From NCBI GenBank assembly GCA_963798865.1, contig CAWCVZ010000008.1:31856-95855 (forward strand): a DNA stretch of 64,000 nucleotides. The letters run 5' to 3'. The number at the start of each line of letters is the position of its first letter. Position 1 is the first letter of the stretch. The position numbers and the translations under genes are program-made. The notes beneath the pieces were generated by a model. The model searched no databases. It was given only the letters and a program-made list of their open reading frames with translations, and was not told the DNA's origin. Source of the stretch: RBG-16-34-14 sp963798865 (GTDB lineage: Bacteria; Bacteroidota; Ignavibacteria; Ignavibacteriales; Ignavibacteriaceae). This document shows positions 54,482-61,930 of this stretch, piece after piece.

Positions 54482-54844
54482 TTGAAAGAATTGAATTTAA
54501 TATTTAGGTTAATTCGAGAAATGTTTTGGAAATTTCGTTTTTTTAGATATAAAATTGAGTTATTAAATGACAATCCGGATCCTAATCAAATTAAGGAAAA
54601 CATAGTTTATGTTGTCGGAGGAAAAGATTTTACAAAGTGGGCATATGTGAAATGTCCGAATGGTTGTGGTGAGATAATAATGTTGTCTCTAAACAAAAAG
54701 CAATTTCCAGCTTGGAAAATTAAACAAGATAAAATCGGTAGGGCCACCATTTCACCATCTATAAATAAATTAAATGGTTGTAAAAGTCATTTTTTTATAA
54801 AAAAAGGTCGTCTAATATGGGCGCAATCAGATTATTCAATATAA
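54482..54844 (+). CDS. DUF6527 protein of the ubiquitin-like operon
   Basis: A 120-residue protein starting at a TTG directly behind the E1 stop. Family landmarks: VYVVGGKDFTKWAYVKCPNG, CGEIIMLSLNKK and then GRATISPSINKLNGCKSHFF, IKKGRLIWA. DUF6527 occurs with bacterial ubiquitin-like operons of the second type, where I recall it being described as a protease for the modifier; that assignment is from memory. The conserved Cys, His and Ser residues in CGEI..TISPSI..GCKSHF are the candidates for catalysis. The next gene overlaps its 3' end by 28 bases. Confidence 0.8.
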   Translation: MKELNLIFRLIREMFWKFRFFRYKIELLNDNPDPNQIKENIVYVVGGKDFTKWAYVKCPNGCGEIIMLSLNKKQFPAWKIKQDKIGRATISPSINKLNGCKSHFFIKKGRLIWAQSDYSI

Positions 54845-55347
54845 TTATTGTTGCTTTAATTTTCTTCTCATTCTTTTTTGCACAGGAAACCACACCAAAT
54901 AAAATTAGATCCACAAAATATTTTTCAAACAAAGATAGCTTAGTCACTAAACAAGAATTATTAAATGCGATTGATTCTCTCAATGAAAAGCTAAAAAAAA
55001 TACAGCAGGGTATTCCTGATATCGCACAACTAAAAAATTCTATTAACATTGCAGAAAATACTTTAACCAAACAAAATTTTTTTATAGATAATTTTGGAAC
55101 TATATATACAATTATTACTGTTATTATAGGATTACTTGCAATTTTTATAGGAGTTGGTACACTCTAATTTATTTTTTTAATATACGACCATTGGTGGAAA
55201 GAGCTGATCAAGTCTGTAGAAAGATCAAACATATCAAACGATAGATTAAATTCAAGAATTGATGAATTGAATAAATTAGTTGATGAAAAATTAAGTAAAA
55301 GGTTCGAGGAATTTGAAAAAAAACAAATAGAAAAGGAGGTGCAATGA
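54817..55347 (+). CDS. Membrane protein with coiled coil (one frameshift)
   Basis: From ATG 54817: a signal anchor (IIIVALIFFSFFFAQ), a coiled-coil stretch (KQELLNAIDSLNEKLKKIQQ), a second membrane segment (IITVIIGLLAIFIGVG) and, after a shift near 55,160, a charged helix (NSRIDELNKLVDEKLSKRFE) ending EKEVQ at 55347. No family recognised. It overlaps DUF6527 and continues the operon, so it may be an accessory or target protein of the ubiquitin-like system. Confidence 0.5.
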
Positions 55348-55904
55348 AATCTTCAAAGATTTCAGAAGTTCCTTCCCGGAACAAAAAGGACGTGCCCTGG
55401 ACAAATTATCATCAACAGGGTTCTCAGAAATTATTCGCATTCGTGTATATGAATTATTTGACATTGCAGATTTAGGTTCCACGACAGAGAAAGAAAAAAC
55501 CACAATTATTGAATTAATTGCCTCAATCGGATTGCACGGAAGCTTTAAAATTATTTTAAATATTGGACTAACGTAGGGCCAGGTAATTTTAAATTAAAAC
55601 TAACTTTGTTCAGATTTTATATAGAACATGGTTTCAAAAATTTTCTAGAGCCGGCAACTAGATTATTAATTTCTAGCATTACACCCCACTTGGCATTTGA
55701 AGAAATGGCTAACATATTCCTACAAAACTAGAAACAGAATTTATAATACAGTTAATAAATTATAAAACCTTTATATCTACACTTGAACCTTATAGTCAGA
55801 ATTATATCTGTGAATATTTAGAAAGAAAGAAAGCAGACATGGGAATTGAAAAAGAAATAGACGAATCACTTCTAATGAAAAATAGAAAAAAAGGAGAGGA
55901 ATAA
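55344..55904 (+). pseudogene. Unidentified helical protein, frameshifted
   Basis: Read across several shifts it gives FKDFRSSFPEQKGRALDKLS, IRIRVYELFDIADLGSTTEK, IIELIASIGLHGSFKI, then KLTLFRFYIEHGFKNFLEP and LETEFIIQLINYKTFISTLE, ending KNRKKGEE at 55,904. It is Leu/Ile-rich and helical. I do not recognise it. Its first ATG overlaps the stop of the preceding gene (ATGA), so it belongs to the same transcript. The breaks make any fuller reading unsafe. Confidence 0.4.
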
Positions 55905-55939
55905 TCAAAAAAATTAATATTTCAAACAAAGTATTTTTT

Positions 55940-56179
55940 ATGGAATATAATAAATCTGATATGTTACAAAAACTTTCTTTACAGCTAATTGAAATACTTA
56001 CACCAAAGCTTCAAAACTTTGATTATAGATATTTCAATGATACTATATCAGAAATAACAAAATCTCTTGGAGCTTCTTTTTTCTCAATATTTGAAAACAC
56101 GGATGCGATTGAAGTATTTAAAGACTTTATTCGAGACATTAATCTGGATGAGGCATTTAAAAAAAATAAAAGAAGATAA
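55940..56179 (+). CDS. Small hypothetical protein
   Basis: A 79-residue helical protein (MLQKLSLQLIEILTPKLQNF, then YFNDTISEITKSLGASFFSI and a Lys/Arg-rich end). It may be the N-terminal part of the following HEPN-type gene, since an adjacent frame resumes within 15 bases (KIFELRQSDNKIENYFLSL). No domain was recognised. Confidence 0.4.
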   Translation: MEYNKSDMLQKLSLQLIEILTPKLQNFDYRYFNDTISEITKSLGASFFSIFENTDAIEVFKDFIRDINLDEAFKKNKRR

Positions 56180-56189
56180 TAAAAGGAAA

Positions 56190-56903
56190 ATATTTGAACT
56201 TAGACAATCAGATAATAAGATCGAAAATTATTTTCTCTCTTTGAAAAGGTAGAATCAACTATTCCATATGGTACTTTTGCAATTCTAACAAGAATTCAGC
56301 CAATGGATCATATAGGTAAAATACTTCATCCCTTTGATCTACTTGAAGACGCTTTAAAAGTTCAGGGTGAACATCACGTAAGATTGGTGGTACGTTATTT
56401 TTTGGCAGTGTGTGAATGTACATACAATAATTATGTGAGAATAGTGTGGGAACTAGTATGTGTGATAGACAAAAAATATAGAATTAACTCATCAGTAAAA
56501 TTTAGATGGCTGGTCAAAGCAACATACAGTCGTCTTAAGAGGAGGGATTAGAAGAATTGATTAACCCTGAGGTTGGTCGAATTAGAAATGCTCTAACTCA
56601 TATGGATTATGAATATGAACCAGAGAATCAAGTACTGATATTATACAAAGCAAGACTAAAAGTTTTTCGGTAAAAGATTTACTTATAATTGCAAAAGAAA
56701 TGCATATGATTTCGGGTGTAAAACTATTTGATGTTTATCGATGTTTGATTACAGAATTTTTATTTAAAAGTGGGTTTGATAATTTTATTATTCATAATAG
56801 AGAGAACTTACAAAGTAACGATTCTGAGGCATTAACAGAGTTTGAAAATTTCGGTAATGATATGTTCCTGCCGTTTAAAAATAAGCATGTGTTAATCAGA
56901 TAA
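56190..56903 (+). CDS. HEPN-like protein (frameshifted)
   Basis: Pieces in different frames give STIPYGTFAILTRIQPMDHI, LEDALKVQGEHHVRLVVRYF and then INPEVGRIRNALTHMDYEYE, followed by DLLIIAKEMHMISGVKLFDV to the stop at 56903. RNALTH is an Rx4H motif with Asn after the Arg, the active-site signature of HEPN ribonucleases, placed after long helices as the fold requires. HEPN proteins are common RNA-cutting effectors in defence and toxin systems. It lies between the ubiquitin-like operon and the nucleobase-type module; which of them it serves, if any, is open. Two shifts, at about 56,245 and 56,560. Confidence 0.6.
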
Positions 56904-57112
56904 ATTAAACCCATAATTAAGAAACTATTATTAGAAGTTCTTTATCCTATAAACCGATTGGAAATCATTTTTTTTAAACTTAACTTCTCCTAGAATTGAT
57001 GAGAATACTTTTCAGCGGGGTTACCGATGATTATTTAGAAAAAATAACAAGATAATTTTGTAATGGCTCTTTACTATGTAATTTTAATTAAAAATTGAAA
57101 GGATAAAAGAGA

Positions 57113-57469
57113 ATGTCAGGTGGCGGAAGTGGCAGTGGAGGGGGAAGGGGTTCCACTCGGAGAGGAGGGGTAGGTGGAGATGGAGGTCAAATCCCAAAAT
57201 CAAATTGTAAAGACTTGTCGTTTACCACTAATCTAAGATCTCCAAATCCAAGAGTTCTAAGAAACTTACATATTGATAGTATTCTTAATATTGAAATCGA
57301 CCCGGATTCTGGAGCAGTTGTTGCGATGCATAATCATCAAATTGCTGGGTCTATAACTTCGGCACATCTGGCTCAGTTAATAAGATGTATGGGTAATGAT
57401 TTTACTTATATAGCTACTGTACAAAGTATTGATGGTGGTAATTGTGAAGTCTTAATCACCTCAATTTGA
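57113..57469 (+). CDS. Protein with Gly-rich N-terminal tail
   Basis: A 118-residue protein. Residues 2-26 are a flexible Gly/Ser/Arg tail (SGGGSGSGGGRGSTRRGGVG...). The remaining part is a compact beta-rich domain: CKDLSFTTNLRSPNPRVLRN, IDSILNIEIDPDSGAVVAMH, HNHQIAGSITSAHLAQLIRC, FTYIATVQSIDGGNCEVLI. I do not know a name for this family. AAAGGATAAAAG precedes the ATG and the next gene follows after four bases. As the first gene before a QueC-like enzyme it may be the substrate or scaffold of the module, by analogy with N-terminal Gly modification by QueC-like defence enzymes; this is inference. Confidence 0.65.
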   Translation: MSGGGSGSGGGRGSTRRGGVGGDGGQIPKSNCKDLSFTTNLRSPNPRVLRNLHIDSILNIEIDPDSGAVVAMHNHQIAGSITSAHLAQLIRCMGNDFTYIATVQSIDGGNCEVLITSI

Positions 57470-57473
57470 TAGT

Positions 57474-58676
57474 ATGCTTGATATAGTTGGAGGTACCTAT
57501 TTTGAGTTTTGTCAATTTCCCAACTGGTCAGAACTTTATGGTTCAGGCTTAAGGGCAGCAATAGCATTAAGTAAATTTAGTGATAAAATCAGATTCTATA
57601 CTGTCTCTTCAAAAAACACAGATAAGCATTTAACCATTTTGTCTAGGCAATTTAAGTTTAAAGTATCTTCTCAAAAAGGGAATGATATTATCTTTTCATA
57701 TTTACATCCCTTATCAAATCCCTTTATAAATAAGATAGTCAAAGCAAAAGTTAATATAAAAATTTCTGCAAAGAATATTCTTCGGTTTGGAATGTTGGAG
57801 TCTTAACATAATAGTAGACGGCAAAAGAGTTGTCTATGATCCTCAATCTCCAATTGCAGCTGAAGATTTTGATAATAATAATTCCAAAGCTGAAGAATTT
57901 AATCTATATTGTTAACTATGGCGAAGCAAAGCGATTAACGTCTGAAACTGATGTTATTAAAGCTGGTAGAAAATTGTTACATAAGAAATACGTTGTTGGT
58001 GCAATTATTAAATATAATAGTAGAGGAGCATTTGTATTCACATCAAATAAGTCGACTTTTATACCATCTTTTGAAACAAAAAATGTTTGGTTAATAGGTT
58101 CAGGTGATATTTTTTCTGCTGTATTTTTTTATTATTGGGTCAAGGAAAATTTGTCTGTTATTGAGAGTGCCAGAAAGGCATCTTATTATACTGCTTTCTA
58201 TTGTGAGACTAAAATATTACCACTTCCCAAAAAAATTACTGAAGAATATAATTTTAAACCCATACCTAGCAAAATAAAAAGTACAAAACTTTCTGGCCAG
58301 ATTTATTTAGCGGGTGGATTTTTCAGTTTAACTCAATTTTGGTTAATACAAGAAATAAGGAATATCTTTTTGAACAAAAAGTTAAAAGTTTTTTCACCAT
58401 ATCACTGACGTTGGTTTAAGTGCGAATATTAATATTGCATATAAAGACATAAATGGATTAAAAAAATCTAAAATTGTTTTTGCAATATTAGAAAACCTTG
58501 ATCCGGGGACGTTATTTGAAATTGGCTATGCACGGTCATTGGATATTTCAGTTATATGCTATGGAGAGAACATAAAACAACAGGATTTAACTATGTTAAT
58601 TGGTACTGGGTGTTATTATTTCAATGATCTATCTACTGCTATTTACAAAACAGTCTGGTTATTAGCTAGAGTATGA
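57474..58676 (+). CDS. PfkB-like kinase fused to nucleoside 2-deoxyribosyltransferase-like domain (frameshifted)
   Basis: The N-terminal two thirds resemble a ribokinase/PfkB protein: VGGTYFEFCQFPNWSELYGS, RFGMLES then GKRVVYDPQSPIAAEDF, IVNYGEAKRLTSETD and the catalytic WLIGSGDIFSAVFFYYW (the Asp of GSGD is the base). The C-terminal 140 residues match nucleoside deoxyribosyltransferases: IYLAGGFFSLTQFWLIQEIR, KVFSPYHDVGLS after a shift at about 58,407, then FAILENLDPGTLFEIGYARS. Shifts at about 57,805, 57,915 and 58,407. The stop overlaps the ATG of the QueC-like gene (ATGA). A kinase and a base-exchange domain in one protein suggest handling of a modified nucleoside. Confidence 0.75.
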
Positions 58677-59254
58677 CAGGCTTGCTTTTTTCCGGGGGAT
58701 TAGATTCGACATCGATTTTATTTTGGAAGAAACCTGATATGAGCATTTATATAAATTATGGTCAAAGAAATTATCAAGGTGAACTTCGAGCGGTAAAAAT
58801 CATTTCCAAAGAAATGAATATTCCTGTTGAAATCATAACTATCAATTGCAGAAAAATTGGTGCAGGTATTTTATCTGAAGAATCCATAGACTATAGTGAT
58901 AGCAAAAGCGAGTGGTGGCCATTTAGAAATCAATTTTTAATTACAGTTGCAGTCATGAAGGCATTTAAAAACGGCATACATACAATTTTAATAGGTTCGG
59001 TTTCAGAAGACAAAATATATAAAGATGGAACAGCTTCATTTATCAGAAAAATAAACAATCTAATTTCTTACCAGGAAGGTGCGATTAAAATAAAAGCTCC
59101 AGCGATAAAAATGACAACTCTGGAATTAATTAAAAAATCTCAAATCTCTGTTTCGCTTTTATCATGGGCCCATTCTTGCAATAACTCTTCTTTTGCTTGT
59201 GGATACTGTGTCGAGTTGCAAAAAGAACCAAACTATTATGGATGTATTAAATAA
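58673..59254 (+). CDS. QueC-like PP-loop enzyme (7-cyano-7-deazaguanine synthase family)
   Basis: A 193-residue protein with the PP-loop LLFSGGLDSTSILFW at the N-terminus, INYGQRNYQGELRAVKIIS, WWPFRNQFLITVAVMKA, IGSVSEDKIYKDG and a C-terminal zinc site HSCNNSSFACGYCVEL. QueC makes preQ0, but this copy is shorter, lacks queC's usual partners (queD, queE, folE) and sits in a defence island. QueC-like enzymes occur in type IV CBASS and Qat defence systems, where they modify a protein N-terminus or nucleobase (recalled from the literature). Coupled to the preceding gene by ATGA overlap. Confidence 0.85.
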   Translation: MTGLLFSGGLDSTSILFWKKPDMSIYINYGQRNYQGELRAVKIISKEMNIPVEIITINCRKIGAGILSEESIDYSDSKSEWWPFRNQFLITVAVMKAFKNGIHTILIGSVSEDKIYKDGTASFIRKINNLISYQEGAIKIKAPAIKMTTLELIKKSQISVSLLSWAHSCNNSSFACGYCVELQKEPNYYGCIK

Positions 59255-59276
59255 TAATATTTAGAAAGGTGATTAT

Positions 59277-59825
59277 ATGAATTCAAACGAATACCATTAT
59301 TTTAAAAACAAAGTCATCTCTTTTGGTTTTGAATCTGAAATTGAAATGGTTAACGGAATGCTTGATAATCCTTGTAATAATAGTGATGACTTTTTAACAG
59401 AATATATTTGGGTTGTCATAAATTCAGGAATGAAATTCCAAATTGCTGAGGTTATTTTTTATAAAATATTATATGGTCTGAAAAAAAAATATAAATTAGA
59501 AAACCTATTTGGTCATAAACAAAAAGTTGAAGCTATAAAATATGTAGTTCAAAGAAAAGATGTATTTTTTCAAAATTATTGTTCTAACGATAATAAAATT
59601 GAATTTTTGGATTCACTCCCATTTATTGGACCAGCAACAAAATATCATTTTGCTCGAAATTTAGGTCTAGATGTATGTAAACCCGATAGGCATTTATTAA
59701 GAATTGCAAACAGTTATAATCATACTCCAGTTACATTATGTGAAAAAATTTCTAAGGAGACAAATGATAGAATTGGTGTGATTGATGTGGTTTTATGGAG
59801 AGCAGGAAACTTACAACTTTATTGA
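59277..59825 (+). CDS. HhH-GPD DNA glycosylase-like protein (OGG type)
   Basis: A 182-residue helical protein whose second half carries a helix-hairpin-helix and catalytic segment: FLDSLPFIGPATKYHFARNL, then GLDVCKPDRHLLRIA. The Lys of PATK and the Asp of KPDRH sit where OGG1/Nth-type bifunctional glycosylases have their catalytic pair. No iron-sulfur Cys cluster is present. It follows the QueC-like gene by 22 bases with GAAAGGTG upstream. OGG-like proteins accompany QueC-like enzymes in type IV CBASS; here the cyclase is missing. Confidence 0.78.
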   Translation: MNSNEYHYFKNKVISFGFESEIEMVNGMLDNPCNNSDDFLTEYIWVVINSGMKFQIAEVIFYKILYGLKKKYKLENLFGHKQKVEAIKYVVQRKDVFFQNYCSNDNKIEFLDSLPFIGPATKYHFARNLGLDVCKPDRHLLRIANSYNHTPVTLCEKISKETNDRIGVIDVVLWRAGNLQLY

Positions 59826-59945
59826 ATATAGGCTTACCTAACTAAACCTAACCCTTTTGTTAAAATTTGCAATATTTTCCTTATTTTAGCTGTCAATGTT
59901 TATGGACTTATTGATATTAATGCTTTATAGTGTTATTATAGTTTA

Positions 59946-60619
59946 ATGAATATAATACAACAAAGACTTTTAGATCTCTCTAAAGGAAAAAACCTTGCTA
60001 AACTAAGTCTCCGTGAAATGGCGAAGGCTATTGATATGCCAAATGAATCTCCACAAAAAATTAAACATCATCTTTTACAACTCCAAAAAAAAGGATTTTT
60101 AACTATTGATAGAATCAAAGGGTTAATGGAACGTTCATCATCTACACCAAATTGGACTCAAGGTCTTTTAAATTCTAATATAAGTCGATTATTCACTATT
60201 CCAATTGTTGGTATGGCAAACTGTGGACCAGCCACAATTTTTTCTGAATACAATTTTCAAGGATTCCTTCGTGTTTCAAATAAACTTATTGGACGATCAT
60301 ACCCAACCGGACTTTATGCAGTAAAAGCTGATGGAAATCTATGAACCGCGCAGAGGTTAGTGGGAAGCATATTGAAGATGGTGACTATGTTATAGTAGAT
60401 AGTGAGAATAAAGATATACATACTGGAGAAATAGTTCTTACAATCATTGATAATAAAGCTACAATCAAGCGAATCATTGACGATCGCAAGAATGGACAGA
60501 TCGTTTTGATGTCTGATTCTTCATTTGACTATGAACCGATTTTCCTTCATCCTGATGATGATTTTTCTATTAGTGGTAAAGTTATATGCGTGATAAAAAA
60601 ACCAAAGGATAAAATATGA
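59946..60619 (+). CDS. LexA/S24-type self-cleaving repressor (one frameshift)
   Basis: The N-terminal 65 residues look like a winged HTH (LSLREMAKAIDMPNESPQKI, HHLLQLQKKGFL). The autocleavage site is in VGMANCGPATIF, Cys-Gly in place of Ala-Gly. The frame breaks at about 60,335 inside VKADGNSMN, which holds the catalytic Ser; the S24 domain continues as GKHIEDGDYVIVDSEN and NKATIKRIIDD with the catalytic Lys. Restored length is about 224 residues. A DNA-damage-responsive switch next to defence genes is a frequent arrangement. Its operator was not identified; the 120 bases upstream are AT-rich. Confidence 0.85.
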
Positions 60620-60783
60620 AATTCAAAAAAATTCATCCACTTAAACCTCCCAAGCCAATAGACAGGATTCAGAACATAAGAACTGTTCAGCCTATTGGAA
60701 AAACAAAATGGATTAAAGCACATTGGCGATGGGATTATAATACCCACCAATGGGAATGGGTATTAGGTCATTGGAGTAAGTAA
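60616..60783 (+). CDS. Small Trp-rich protein
   Basis: A 55-residue protein whose ATG overlaps the repressor stop (ATGA). It is basic and Pro-rich at the start (KKIHPLKPPKPIDRIQNIRT) and ends with an aromatic motif HWRWDYNTHQWEWVLGHWSK. The repeated Trp-x-x-GHW ending resembles the YxWxxGHW motif of small exported proteins, but there is no signal peptide. Unknown function; translationally coupled to the LexA-like gene. Confidence 0.55.
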   Translation: MKFKKIHPLKPPKPIDRIQNIRTVQPIGKTKWIKAHWRWDYNTHQWEWVLGHWSK

Positions 60784-60875
60784 CTATTCAAAGAATAAAT
60801 TTACTTTTAATAAAAAAATTCTATTTCAGAAAGCATTAAAACAAATTTTAAATTATACTAAAGGAGTAAAATATT

Positions 60876-61121
60876 ATGGCCAATTATCATGTTTCTCAAA
60901 GACAAAGACTCAGGGAAATGGCGTATAACCAGAGAAGGTTCAGATAGAGTAAGTGATTTTGCGGATAATCAAAGAGACGCAGAGATTAAGGCAAAGGAAT
61001 TTTGCGCAAATTCAGGTGGTGGAGAAGTAAGAATTAACATGGCTTGGATGGAAAGATTCGAGACAGCGATAAAGTTGATCCGGGAAAAGATCGGTTTCCA
61101 CCTCGGGACAAAAAACATTAA
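60876..61121 (+). CDS. DUF2188 protein (two frameshifts)
   Basis: From ATG 60876 (AAAGGAG upstream) it begins MANYHVSQRQ, shifts at about 60,905 to DSGKWRITREGSDRVSDFAD, NQRDAEIKAKEFCANSGGG, and shifts again near 61,035 to HGLDGKIRDSDKVDPGKDRF and PPRDKKH with a stop at 61121. Joined, it is a complete DUF2188 protein of about 80 residues ('yhV....dGkW.vkregs.ra...f.tq.eA...a...a...ggge..iHg.dG.Ir'). Function unknown; common in accessory regions. Confidence 0.8.
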
Positions 61122-61204
61122 TAATCTTTCAACCAGTAATTATTAATTAGAAGTTGATTGAATAGAAGAAGTAGCATTAGTAAAGATAGAGTAATCATAC
61201 AATT

Positions 61205-61604
61205 ATGGAATCTAAAATTAAACATCTCGAGTTTATTCAAGCAGCCATCAGCCCAATGGCGGAATTTATTTTTCTTGCGAGGTTGGACTATAACTCTAGT
61301 AACAGGTCTTTTTGCATTAGCTTCTGCAAAGGGAACATCTGATAATTATATCCTATTAGCGTATTTTCTATTGGTTATTTTTTGGATTCTAGATGGCTAT
61401 TTTCTATCACAAGAGCGAAAGTTTCGGTGTTTATATGATGATGTACGGAAATTGGAAGAGAAAGATATAGATTTTTCTATGAGTACAAAAAAATACAACA
61501 AGATTTGGCGGAACAAATGGTTTGGTTTAATGTTTTCATCAACACTCCTATGGTTTTATGTACCTATAGCTTTAGCAATGTTGATAGTCCTTGTTCTTAA
61601 TTAA
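61205..61604 (+). CDS. Membrane protein paired with TIR-like gene (one frameshift)
   Basis: From ATG 61205 the frame reads MESKIKHLEFIQAAISPMA, then shifts near 61,262 to NLFFLRGWTITLVTGLFALA, YILLAYFLLVIFWILDGYFL, SQERKFRCLYDDVRKLEEKD and a third hydrophobic stretch LLWFYVPIALAMLIVLVL. The text 'K.eFIQ..I.RMA..Sf.lKGW.vtlv.alfalaa' is a recurring partner of TIR-like (DUF1863/ThsB-type) genes, from memory. An alternative start at 61158 in the second frame gives a non-family N-terminus and is rejected. The TIR-like gene follows after 90 bases. Confidence 0.7.
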
Positions 61605-61694
61605 TAATTAAAAATAATATGAGAAGAAAATTTTTTATTAGATTATCAAAGGGTTTAAATAGTCAATTTATTCACAATATATTTATTTAAAACT

Positions 61695-61914
61695 ATGGCA
61701 CGAAAAGTATTTTTTAGTTTTCATTATGAGCGAGATTCCTGGCGTGCAGGTCAAGTACGTAATAGTAACCAGTTTAACGATGAAAGATGCGAGTACGGAT
61801 TCATTGATGGAGTGGATTGGGAAAGTATTATAAAGCAAGGGGATGAAGCTGTTAAGCGATGGATCAATGAACAATTGAAGAATACATCAGTAACAGCAGT
61901 GCTAATTGGGCGCT
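61695..61914 (+). CDS. TIR-like domain protein (DUF1863/ThsB type), cut by the contig junction
   Basis: The 73 residues begin MARKVFFSFHYERDSWRAGQ, VRNSNQFNDERCEYGFIDGV, then IIKQGDEAVKRWINEQLKNT and SVTAVLIG, the N-terminal half of the MTH538-type TIR-like fold also seen in Thoeris ThsB. Homologues continue with a second half of similar length. Here the sequence changes to GC-rich unrelated DNA right after LIG, so the gene is not truncated by biology but by the join. With the membrane protein upstream it may form a two-gene defence pair. Confidence 0.75.
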
Positions 61915-61930
61915 GACTGCTGATGCGTTA
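61905..61930. other. Abrupt composition break, probable chimeric join
   Basis: To the left the DNA is AT-rich and encodes a TIR-like protein with conserved text up to LIG; to the right it is GC-rich, encodes a different protein on the other strand and is repetitive. No target-site duplication, inverted repeat or recombinase marks the point. A poly-A12 run lies 65 bases further on. Confidence 0.8.

Noticed and set aside
58673..59254. Housekeeping queC for queuosine synthesis
   Set aside because: The protein is short, no queD, queE or folE lies nearby, and it is translationally coupled to a PfkB-deoxyribosyltransferase in a defence island.
57113..59825. Complete type IV CBASS
   Set aside because: No CD-NTase (no GS...D.D nucleotidyltransferase motif) and no TGT-like gene could be found in or next to the module.
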